Positions 7,213 through 14,050 of a stretch of DNA of 36,919 nucleotides are shown here, in pieces (position 1 is the stretch's first letter; each line of letters starts with the position of its first letter). The notes under the pieces are model-generated. The model did no database searches, was not told where the DNA came from, and was given only the letters and a program-made list of their open reading frames with translations. The position numbers and the translations under genes were made by a program. The stretch is from Pseudonocardia sp. (lineage in GTDB: Bacteria > Actinomycetota > Actinomycetes > Mycobacteriales > Pseudonocardiaceae), in NCBI GenBank assembly GCA_025465235.1, contig JAODNO010000265.1, positions 1-36,919 of the forward strand, given 5' to 3'.

Positions 7213-9510
7213 TCACAAGAGTTTGTCCAGCGTGATGGGCAGGTCCCGGACCCGGCGTCCGGTGGCGTGGTGCACGGCGTTCGCAACCGCCGCGGCGACC
7301 CCGGTGATGCCCACCTCGCCGACTCCGATCAGGCCGAGAGGCATCGTCGGGTCGGGCTCGTCGAGGTAGTGCACCTCGATCGGCGGGACGTCGGCGTGTA
7401 CCGGGACGTGGTAGTCGGAGAGGTTGGCGTTCATGATCCGCCCGGTCCGCGGGTCGACGAGCGTCTCCTCCCCCAGCGCCATGCCCAGGCCCATGACGAT
7501 CCCGCCGCGGAGCTGGCTGCTCGCGGTCTTCGCGTTGATCACCGTGCCGACGTCGAACACACCGAGCCACCGGGACACCCGTACCTCGCCGGTGTCCGGG
7601 TCGACACGCACCTCGCAGAACTGGGCCCCGGATGCGGCCTTCACCCAGCGCCGGTTGTCGAGCAGGAACTTCGACAGGAACCTCATCTGCCCGACGATCC
7701 CGCCAAGGCGCGTGTCGGAGCCGACAGCGGCGTCGACGGACACCCGGCCGGCACGGCCCAGAATGGCCGCGTACGACTCGCCGCGCGTGTCATCGGTGCG
7801 GTAGAGCCCACCGTCCCTGGCCCGCAGGTCGGCCAGGCGCTGCCCCCGCAGCGGGGAGTCCTTCGAGCCCGTCGCCAGTGCCAGTACCGTCCGTTGCACC
7901 TTTTCGCACGCCGCCACGACGCTCGCGGCCACGCTCGCGGTCTGGCCCGACCCGCCTGCTCCGGGCCCGGTGGGCAGCGTGGTGTCCCCGTACTCCACGC
8001 GGACCGACTCGAACGGCACGCCGAGCGCGTCGGCGGCGATCTGCGCCTGCGCGGTGGCCCCACCCATGCCCATCTCGTGGAACCCGCACCGCACGAGGAC
8101 GGTGCCGTCGGCCGCCAGCCGGACGGTCACGTTGGCCTGGAACTGCCAGGACGGGTGGTAGGCCGACGCCACCCCCATGCCGACCAGCCACCTGCCGTCG
8201 CGCATGGAACCCGGCTGCGGCGTGCGGTCGGACCAGCCGAACAGCTCGGCACCACGGGCGTAGGCCTCCCGCAGCGCCCGGTGCGCGAACCGCTTGCCGT
8301 CTATCGGGTTCCTCGCCGGCTCGTTGCGCATCCGGAGCTCGATCGGGTCGATCCCGAGCTCGTACGCCAGCTCGTCGACGGCGGCCTCCAGCGCGAAGGT
8401 CCCGATCGACTCGCCCGGAGCTCGCATCGCGGTGTTGGACAGCGCATCGAGAGTGACCTGGTTCTGCTGCACCAGGATGTTCTCCGCGTCGTAGAGGTGC
8501 CGTGACTGGGACGTCACCTGCTCCGGTCCTCCACCCACCCGTCCGATCTGCGTGACGCTGGTGTGGATCAGGGCGGTCATGCTGCCGTCGGCATCGGCGC
8601 CGAGCGCCACCCGTTGCGTCGACGGGGTGCGCCCGCCCACAGCGCGGTAGACACCCTCCCGGGTGAGCATCATCCGCACCGGCCTGCCGGTCACCCGCGC
8701 CGCCAGCACGGTGAGGATGGTGCCCGGCCAGATCATCGTCTTCCCGCCGAAGGCGCCCCCCACGTACGGCGCGATCACCCGGATACCTGCCGGCGGGACG
8801 TCGAACTTCCACGCGAGCTGGTCGCGAACCCACGCGACGTTCTGCGCCCCTTCGTGGACGACCAGGCGGTCGCCGTCCCACGCCGCAGTCGTCGCGTGCG
8901 GCTCGAGCGCGTTGTGGTGGTGCCCTGGGGTGGTGAAGCGGAGGTCCACCGACACGGGCGCCGCGGCCAGGGCCGCCTCGGCGTCCCCCTTCGTGGCGCC
9001 TCCCGAGGAGATGGCGGTGCTCTTCTGCGGCGTGGCGTGGGGCTCCTGCGCGCCGAAGTCCACCGTCGCCGGCAGCTCCTCGTAGGAGACGGCGACCAGC
9101 GCAGCGGCCTCCTCAGCGGCGTCGAGCGTCTCGGCGACGACGACCGCGACCGGCTGGCCGTTCCAGTGCACCTCGTCCGTGTTGAGGTAGTTCACCGAGC
9201 TCCCCGACGCGAGCGTGCTGAGGTTCACCAGGTTCACCGGGCGAGCCGGCTTCATCGGCGGGGCGTTCAGGTGTGTGATCACCGCGAGTACCCCGCGGAC
9301 CGCCGAGGCGGCCGCGGTGTCGACAGCGGTGATTCGGGCGCGGGTGACGTTCGCGTGCACCAGTGCGGCGTGCGCGATGTCGGCGTAGGGGTACTCGGCC
9401 GAGTAGCGGGCTGCTCCGGTCGTCTTGGCCACTCCGTCGACGCGGTCGATCGGCCTCCCGACGACGGGCCCGGACGTCCCCGTTCGGGGACGGTTCTCCA
9501 CCTGCGTCAT
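7213..9510 (-). CDS. Aldehyde oxidoreductase, molybdopterin-binding subunit (PaoC-like, xanthine dehydrogenase family)
   Basis: The 765-residue large subunit, binding the molybdenum cofactor and carrying the hydroxylation site. Landmarks are the N-terminal RPIDRVDGVAKTTGAARYSAEY, the cofactor loop YVGGAFGGKT (about 249-258), and MRAPGESIGTFALEAAVDELA near 362-382, typical of the PaoC/YagR branch. The catalytic glutamate is in GVGEVGIT, E732 by my count. It starts at an ATG that overlaps the stop of the FAD subunit by four bases (ATGA), so translation is coupled. Substrates of this branch are aromatic and aliphatic aldehydes, oxidised to acids; the actual substrate here is unknown. No signal peptide is seen. 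Confidence 0.9.
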   Translation of the reverse strand: MTQVENRPRTGTSGPVVGRPIDRVDGVAKTTGAARYSAEYPYADIAHAALVHANVTRARITAVDTAAASAVRGVLAVITHLNAPPMKPARPVNLVNLSTLASGSSVNYLNTDEVHWNGQPVAVVVAETLDAAEEAAALVAVSYEELPATVDFGAQEPHATPQKSTAISSGGATKGDAEAALAAAPVSVDLRFTTPGHHHNALEPHATTAAWDGDRLVVHEGAQNVAWVRDQLAWKFDVPPAGIRVIAPYVGGAFGGKTMIWPGTILTVLAARVTGRPVRMMLTREGVYRAVGGRTPSTQRVALGADADGSMTALIHTSVTQIGRVGGGPEQVTSQSRHLYDAENILVQQNQVTLDALSNTAMRAPGESIGTFALEAAVDELAYELGIDPIELRMRNEPARNPIDGKRFAHRALREAYARGAELFGWSDRTPQPGSMRDGRWLVGMGVASAYHPSWQFQANVTVRLAADGTVLVRCGFHEMGMGGATAQAQIAADALGVPFESVRVEYGDTTLPTGPGAGGSGQTASVAASVVAACEKVQRTVLALATGSKDSPLRGQRLADLRARDGGLYRTDDTRGESYAAILGRAGRVSVDAAVGSDTRLGGIVGQMRFLSKFLLDNRRWVKAASGAQFCEVRVDPDTGEVRVSRWLGVFDVGTVINAKTASSQLRGGIVMGLGMALGEETLVDPRTGRIMNANLSDYHVPVHADVPPIEVHYLDEPDPTMPLGLIGVGEVGITGVAAAVANAVHHATGRRVRDLPITLDKLL

Positions 9511-10502
9511 GCCGCACCCCCGGCTGCGAGCAGCTGCGCCAGCGTGGCGACGATCGTGCGCTCGGCCAGCTCGATCTTGAACGCGTTGTGCGGCTGGGCG
9601 ACGGCAGGCGCGAGCTCGGCCGCCGCGGCCCGCCGGAACGATTCCTCTGTCGGCGCCGCCCCGAGCAATAGGCGCTCCGCCTCGTGCGCCCGCCACGGCT
9701 TCGCCCCGACGCCGCCGAGCGCGAGCCGTACCGTGGCCACCGTGCCGTGCTGCACCTCCAGCGCCGCCGCGACGGACACGAGCGCGAAGGCGTAGGACGC
9801 CCGGTCGCGCACCTTGCGGTAGCGCGAGGTGGTGGCCACCGGCAGGGCGGGCAGCTCGACTGCGGTGATCAGCTCGTCGGCCGCGATGTCGGTCTCGACG
9901 TGGGGGGTGGCTCCCGGTAGCCGGTGGAACTCCACGAGCGGGATCCGCCGGACGCCCCGCACGCTCTCCACCTCGACGACGGCGTCGAGCGCGGCGAGCG
10001 CAACGCACATGTCGGACGGGTGGGCCGCGATGCAGCTCTCGCTCCCGCCGAGCACGGCGTGGTTGCGGGTGAACCCGCCGAACGCGTCGCAACCGCTGCC
10101 CGGCTCACGCTTGTTGCAGGCGGCCGCGCGGTCGTAGAAGTACGGGCAGCGGGTGCGCTGCAGGATGTTGCCGCCCACCGTCGCCATGTTCCGCAGCTGC
10201 CCCGACGCGCCGGCCAGGATGGCCTGGGCCAACACGGGGTAGCGGCTGCGGATGAGCGGATGCGCGGCGAGGTGGCTGTTGCGGACCATGGCACCGATCC
10301 GGACCCCCCCACCGGCCAGCTCCTCCACTCCCGTGAGCGCGATCCCGCTGATGTCGACGACCGTGTCGGGCCGCTCGATGTCCTCGCGCATCAGGTCGAC
10401 GAGGTTCGTGCCGCCCCCGATGAACTTCGCGCGGGGTTCTGTCGCGATCGCGCGCACCGCTGTCGCGACATCCGGTGCGCTGACGTAGGCGAACGCCTTC
10501 AT
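9507..10502 (-). CDS. Aldehyde oxidoreductase, FAD-binding subunit with extra iron-sulfur cysteines (PaoB-like)
   Basis: A 331-residue CO-dehydrogenase-flavoprotein-type subunit. FAD-contact motifs are FIGGGTN (27-33) and TVGGN (108-112). Right after the second one comes an insertion with four cysteines, C119, C129, C138 and C157, in a TRCPYFYDRAAACNKREPG-type sequence. This matches the insert that carries a [4Fe-4S] cluster in E. coli PaoB and separates this branch from ordinary xanthine dehydrogenases. It passes electrons from the molybdenum site and the 2Fe-2S subunit to FAD. The ATG at 10502 overlaps the preceding stop (ATGA), as does its own stop with the next gene. Confidence 0.9.
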   Translation of the reverse strand: MKAFAYVSAPDVATAVRAIATEPRAKFIGGGTNLVDLMREDIERPDTVVDISGIALTGVEELAGGGVRIGAMVRNSHLAAHPLIRSRYPVLAQAILAGASGQLRNMATVGGNILQRTRCPYFYDRAAACNKREPGSGCDAFGGFTRNHAVLGGSESCIAAHPSDMCVALAALDAVVEVESVRGVRRIPLVEFHRLPGATPHVETDIAADELITAVELPALPVATTSRYRKVRDRASYAFALVSVAAALEVQHGTVATVRLALGGVGAKPWRAHEAERLLLGAAPTEESFRRAAAAELAPAVAQPHNAFKIELAERTIVATLAQLLAAGGAA

Positions 10503-11032
10503 CGGGCCGCCGCCAGCACATCCGCGTGCCCGGCCGCGACGTCCTGGATCGACTCGACGATCCCGTTGTAGGCACCGCAGCGGCAGAGGTTGCCGCTCAT
10601 CCGCTCCCTGATCTCCGCCCCCGACAGCTCGACCGCCTCCGCCGCGAGGTGCTCGGTCACCGCACTCGGTGCGCCGGCCCGGTGCTCCGCCAGCATCCCG
10701 ATCGCCGAGCAGATCTGCCCGGACGTGCAGTAGCCGCACTGGAAGCCGTCGTTGCGAATGAATGCCTCCTGCAGGGGGTGCGCCTGCCCGCCGGTGGCGA
10801 CACCTTCGATCGTGGTGATCTCGCGACCCGCGTACTGCACCGCGAGAGCCAGGCAGGAGTTGATTCGCTCTCCGTCCACGAGCACGGTGCACGCACCGCA
10901 TGCCCCCTGGTTGCAGCCCTTCTTCGTGCCGGTCAAGCCGAGGTGCTCGCGCAGCACGTCGAGCAGGCTCACCCGCGGCTCCACCTCGAGCGACTGCACG
11001 GCCCCGTTGACCCGCATCTGCACCTCGACCAC
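10499..11032 (-). CDS. Aldehyde oxidoreductase, 2Fe-2S subunit (PaoA-like)
   Basis: A 177-residue iron-sulfur subunit. A plant-ferredoxin-type cluster is ligated by C40, C45, C48 and C60 (GCNQGACGACTVL). A second, helical cluster uses C99, C102, C150 and C152 (QCGYCTSGQ and GNLCRCGAYNGI). I chose the GTG at 11032, with GGAGG five bases before it; the longer frame to 11095 runs through the operator-like palindrome. E. coli PaoA has a Tat signal, but this protein has none, so the complex is probably cytoplasmic. It is the first gene of the operon 2Fe-2S, FAD, Mo, TetR. Confidence 0.92.
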   Translation of the reverse strand: MVEVQMRVNGAVQSLEVEPRVSLLDVLREHLGLTGTKKGCNQGACGACTVLVDGERINSCLALAVQYAGREITTIEGVATGGQAHPLQEAFIRNDGFQCGYCTSGQICSAIGMLAEHRAGAPSAVTEHLAAEAVELSGAEIRERMSGNLCRCGAYNGIVESIQDVAAGHADVLAAAR

Positions 11033-11068
11033 GTGATCCTCCGTCCGTCCCTGCCTCGACCGGGCGAA

Positions 11069-11093
11069 GTTAACACTACGGCGTAGCGATAAC
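11069..11093. promoter_or_regulatory. 25-bp palindrome, candidate TetR operator
   Basis: An inverted repeat with the half-site pattern GTTAnCnCTACG, a central base, then CGTAGnGnTAAC. Ten base pairs match symmetrically, with a perfect CTACG/CGTAG core. It sits 36 bases upstream of the GTG of the 2Fe-2S gene, where a repressor would block initiation. The only TetR gene in the window closes this same operon, which makes autoregulation likely. The CTACGnCGTAG core is a common TetR-type site style in actinobacteria. Confidence 0.65.
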
Positions 11094-11224
11094 AAGTGAA
11101 CGGTGGTGACTTATCTCGTGAGCCGGCGCGCGGAATCGGCGCCGTGCATTCGGATCCAGGGCCGGGGACCGGTTTCCGGTCCAGGGCGAGGCGCTCCTTG
11201 GGAGATCAGGGTCGCTCGGGTGGT

Positions 11225-11328
11225 GGGGTTGTCCCTACTGTCGGGCGGGGGTTCTTTCCGGGGGTTCATTCGCAACGGTTGGCGGGGTTTCGCGATCGCT
11301 TCCCGCCCAGACCCGGGGCACTCTTCAC
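11225..11328 (+). repeat. Leader repeat, copy A
   Basis: About 100 bases that recur at 13483-13584. The first 29 bases (from GGGGTTGTCCCTACTGTC through the following G run) are identical; the rest is similar with scattered changes, including CATTCGCAA, GGTCGGCGGGG-like and GATCG blocks. Both copies end just before, or about 60 bases before, an ATG that begins the protein MSFKS. TACTGT could be a -10-like element, but no matching -35 is evident. The pair looks like a duplicated promoter or 5' leader. Confidence 0.7.
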
Positions 11329-11329
11329 C

Positions 11330-11401
11330 ATGTCTTTCAAGAGCCAGCACTGCTGCCGCGGCGACGACGGCGGCGACGACTGCGCCAGTTTCCACGACTG
11401 A
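11330..11401 (+). CDS. 23-residue MSFKS mini-protein (contracted paralog of the gene at 13643)
   Basis: A very short open frame: MSFKSQHCCRGDDGG followed by DDCASFHD and a stop. Its first five residues, its end (SFHD versus GFHY in the other copy) and about 15 bases past the stop match the 97-residue protein at 13643-13936. It is therefore the same gene with nearly all of the glycine-rich interior missing. It contains three cysteines, which the longer protein lacks. It has no good ribosome binding site, because the ~60 bases that carry one in copy B are absent. It may be a relic or a real small peptide; I cannot tell. Confidence 0.5.
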   Translation: MSFKSQHCCRGDDGGDDCASFHD

Positions 11402-11463
11402 GTTCAATCACAGCGATCTGCGGCTGGACCATCTCATGATCAACTATCGAGGTAGGAGACGAA

Positions 11464-11844
11464 ATGAAAGATAGCAGTGTCAGTAGCAAAGCCAAGAGGG
11501 CAGGAAGATGGGCGGCCGTTCTCATCCTCGGCTCCCTTGTTCTTGCTGGCTGCACCCCCCATGTCGGCCCAGCCGCCCCCACGAGCAGCAACAGCGACAG
11601 CACCAGCAGCCACAGCGGCCCCCCGGAGACGGGTGCGACCGGTTGCAGCAGCCGACGTGACGGTCTACCTGGCGCTAATGGCGCGCCCGGTGGAACCGGT
11701 GGTGCGGGTGGTGCTGGGGGCACGGCCATCTGCGGGAGCGATGGTGCGGCCATCGGTGGCTCCTGGGGCGCCCTGCTCGGTGGTGGCAACGTCAACGGTG
11801 GTAATGCCAGCGCCAACGGCGGCAACGGCGGCAACAGCGGCTGA
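11464..11844 (+). CDS. Glycine-rich lipoprotein
   Basis: A 126-residue secreted lipoprotein. The N-terminus has basic residues (KAKRAGR), a hydrophobic core, and the lipobox LVLAGC, so the mature protein should begin at the cysteine near residue 30. Next comes a Ser/Thr/Pro-rich linker, then a glycine-rich tail with collagen-like GLPGANGAPGGTGGAGGAGG and a GGNVNGGNASANGGNGG stretch. The ANGGxGG pattern is like that in the repeat protein at 13643. AGGAG lies five bases before the ATG. It follows the MSFKS mini-gene by 62 bases, so the two probably share a transcript. Function is unknown; a surface or envelope role is likely. Confidence 0.75.
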   Translation: MKDSSVSSKAKRAGRWAAVLILGSLVLAGCTPHVGPAAPTSSNSDSTSSHSGPPETGATGCSSRRDGLPGANGAPGGTGGAGGAGGTAICGSDGAAIGGSWGALLGGGNVNGGNASANGGNGGNSG

Positions 11845-11899
11845 CCGCACTGCGGCTCAACCGATCTCCCTGCTCATCAGGGGGCGCGACGCCGAATAA

Positions 11900-13300
11900 T
11901 TACTTCTCATCCTCTCTACTGGGCATGTCCGCGGGTGGAGCGATGTTCTGGTTCGCCCGGAACAGGTTGTCGGGGTCATAGGCTTTCTTCACCGCGGCCA
12001 GGCGCGGATAGTTCTCCCCGTAGGCCGCGCGGACCCGGCCGGGGCCCTCGTCGCCGAGGTTGTTGACGTACACCGCGTCCTCAAGATGGGGCTCCATCGC
12101 CTCGAAGAGCGCTCTGGTCCACTCGATGTTGCGTTCCGAGTCGGCCGCATCCGACCACTGCGACAGGATGAGGAAGTCGTACTGCTCGGCCCGGTGCGGA
12201 AAGGCGGTGGCCGATGGGGCGACGCGGCTGGCCACTCCGTGCATCTGCTGCAGGCCGACGCCGCTGGACGAGGAAGGCATCCGTGCGACGAACCGCAGGA
12301 GTGTCTCGATCGCCCCGTCGGTCAGATCCCGCAGATACCCCGACTTCCAGTAGTGCAGTCGCCCAGAGGGGAAGCCCTCGTCGGGGGCACTCTGCAGCGC
12401 CGTGTAGGGCATGGCCTGGATGCTGTCGTGCGCCGGCGCCTGGAACGTCCGCAGCGGGCGCAGCACCCGTTCGCCCTCGTCGAGCGCCCCGCAGTAACAG
12501 ACCACGATCGATACCGCAGGCTCCCCGGCCGGGGTCAGCGCGAGCGAGGCGGCCGTGGACAGCTCGTCCGGGGCCGCCTTGACGAAGTCGTCATAAAACC
12601 GTAGGACCTCCGGCGCGATGCTCATCGGGTAGGACAGTCCGCCGGCCAGTACGAGGTCGACCGGATGGAGTTGGTACTCGAAGGAGGTGACGACCCCGAA
12701 GTTGCCGCCGCCACCTCGGATGCCCCAGAACAGGTCCTCGTTGTCCCGCGCGCTCGCTCTCAGCAGCTGTCCATCAGCAGTCGCCACCTCGGCGGAGATC
12801 AGGTTGTCGCACGCGAGGCCGTAACGTCCATTCAGCCAGCCCAGCCCCCCGCCGAGGGTGAGCCCCGCGATCCCCGTTATGGACACGACCCCGAGAGTCG
12901 TCGCCAACCCGAAGGCCTGGGTAGCCCTGTCGAACTCGCCCAGAGTCAGCCCGGGGTCGGCCCTGACGGTCTTACTCGCTGAATCAACCGTGACTGCCTT
13001 CATGCCGGACATGTCAAGCATGACGGCGCCGTCCACCACCGCGTTCCCGGCGACGCTGTGGCCGCCGCCACGCACCGAGAGCGGGAGGTGGTGTCGGCGT
13101 GCGAACGTGATGCCGCGGACCGCGTCAGAGGCGTCCGCGCACCGGATCACGGCAAGCGGCCGTCGGTCGATCATGCTGTTGAACACGGCGCGCGACGCGT
13201 CGTAACCAGGGTCGCCGGGGCCAAGCAACCGCCCCCGCACACCAGACCCGAGCTCACGAAGAGCAGAACCCGCTACACCGCCGCCAACGTCTATGCCCAC
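11900..13300 (-). CDS. FAD-linked oxidoreductase, berberine-bridge/BBE type
   Basis: A flavoprotein oxidase of about 466 residues from the chosen start. The PCMH-type FAD domain includes MIDRRPLAVIRCADASDAV and PLSVRGGGHSVAGN, whose histidine is the usual covalent FAD attachment point, then TLGGGLGWLNGRYGLACDN. The family's second (6-S-cysteinyl) attachment site is not evident. The C-terminal BBE segment ends YDPDNLFRANQNI. The frame is open to an ATG at 13405, but that has no ribosome binding site. The GTG at 13300 has an AGGGG before it and gives the normal distance to the FAD domain, so I chose it. Substrates in this family range from sugars to alkaloids; none can be named. It lies antisense between the two copies of the MSFKS gene family. 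Confidence 0.88.
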   Translation of the reverse strand: MGIDVGGGVAGSALRELGSGVRGRLLGPGDPGYDASRAVFNSMIDRRPLAVIRCADASDAVRGITFARRHHLPLSVRGGGHSVAGNAVVDGAVMLDMSGMKAVTVDSASKTVRADPGLTLGEFDRATQAFGLATTLGVVSITGIAGLTLGGGLGWLNGRYGLACDNLISAEVATADGQLLRASARDNEDLFWGIRGGGGNFGVVTSFEYQLHPVDLVLAGGLSYPMSIAPEVLRFYDDFVKAAPDELSTAASLALTPAGEPAVSIVVCYCGALDEGERVLRPLRTFQAPAHDSIQAMPYTALQSAPDEGFPSGRLHYWKSGYLRDLTDGAIETLLRFVARMPSSSSGVGLQQMHGVASRVAPSATAFPHRAEQYDFLILSQWSDAADSERNIEWTRALFEAMEPHLEDAVYVNNLGDEGPGRVRAAYGENYPRLAAVKKAYDPDNLFRANQNIAPPADMPSREDEK

Positions 13301-13482
13301 CGCGCGCCCCTGACAGATGCCGGCCGTCCCAGACCGGGCGCCCCCTACGGACCGACCACTGTCCTCCTTCCCGCCGCCGCTGTCGCCCACCTGCCCCGAC
13401 CGCATCGACGCTGTGTTGTCGGGGCCGGATCATCACCGTCCCAGGCCGTGACATTCGATCTCGGTGGTGGTTCGGCGGTGTT

Positions 13483-13584
13483 GGGGTTGTCCCTACTGTC
13501 GGGCGGGGGTTTGATTCCGGGGGCTCATTCGCAATGGTCGGCGGGGCTTCCCGATCGTTTCCTGCCCAGATCCAGGGCAGTCTT
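13483..13584 (+). repeat. Leader repeat, copy B
   Basis: Second copy of the ~100-base leader at 11225-11328. Here about 60 further bases lie between the repeat and the ATG at 13643. These carry the GAGG ribosome binding site absent from copy A. Copies A and B are 2.26 kb apart, in the same orientation. Confidence 0.7.
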
Positions 13585-13642
13585 CTCCTCACAGCGGAAC
13601 GGACGACCGGTCCGAACCACAACAACGAGAATGAGGACCATC

Positions 13643-13936
13643 ATGTCTTTCAAGAGCACCCACGGCGGCGATGGCGGCCACGGCGGCATCGCCGTCAACG
13701 CAGGCAACATCAACTTCGGCGGAGACCAGACGAACACGGCCAGCGCCAACGGCGGCGACGGCGGCCACGCCTACAGCTACGGCTATGGCTATGGCTACGG
13801 CTACGGGCACGGCGGGGACGGCGGCGACGGCGGCATCGCCGTCAACGCAGGCAACATCAACTTCGGCGGGCACCAGGACAACTCGGCCCATGCCAACGGC
13901 GGCCACGGCGGCGACGCCGTCGGTTTCCACTACTGA
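13643..13936 (+). CDS. Glycine-rich repeat protein, MSFKS family (97 residues)
   Basis: A small protein made of two 49-residue-period repeats around GGIAVNAGNINFGG, each followed by an NxAxANGGxGG stretch. They are separated by a tyrosine-glycine run (SYGYGYGYGYGHG). It starts MSFKSTHGG and ends DAVGFHY. The ATG at 13643 has GAGG six bases upstream. There is no signal peptide or cysteine. The regular Gly/Asn spacing suggests a flat beta-roll or a disordered, self-associating protein. It is 114 bases upstream of a dynamin-like stalk gene. This recalls glycine-rich IniB ahead of IniA and IniC in mycobacterial iniBAC, although I see no IniB domain here. Confidence 0.72.
   Translation: MSFKSTHGGDGGHGGIAVNAGNINFGGDQTNTASANGGDGGHAYSYGYGYGYGYGHGGDGGDGGIAVNAGNINFGGHQDNSAHANGGHGGDAVGFHY
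13682..13869 (+). repeat. Internal 147-bp-period repeat in the glycine-rich gene
   Basis: The 41 bases at 13682-13722 recur identically at 13829-13869 and encode GGIAVNAGNINFGG. The period, 147 bases, is exactly 49 codons, so copy number can change without breaking the frame. Perfect identity over 41 bases implies recent duplication or ongoing recombination. Confidence 0.9.
13775..13810 (+). repeat. GGCTAY hexanucleotide microsatellite
   Basis: Four tandem GGCTAT/GGCTAC units (13781-13804), flanked by degenerate AGCTAC and GGGCAC units, encode the Tyr-Gly run. Slippage would add or remove YG pairs in frame. Confidence 0.85.
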
Positions 13937-14050
13937 GCTCATCAGGAGCGATCGACCACCGGGGTAAGCCCGGGGCCACTACCGGGCCCCGGGCCGACCT
14001 TGTCTCTGCGTCGGGGCCATCTGCGTTGGGATCCATGAGGAGAAATCACG

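Noticed and set aside
13775-13810. Short tandem repeats considered as a CRISPR
   Set aside because: Six-base units in a coding frame without spacers; a microsatellite encoding Tyr-Gly.
11464-13936. Glycine-rich proteins as PE_PGRS
   Set aside because: No PE domain, far too short, and one has a lipobox.
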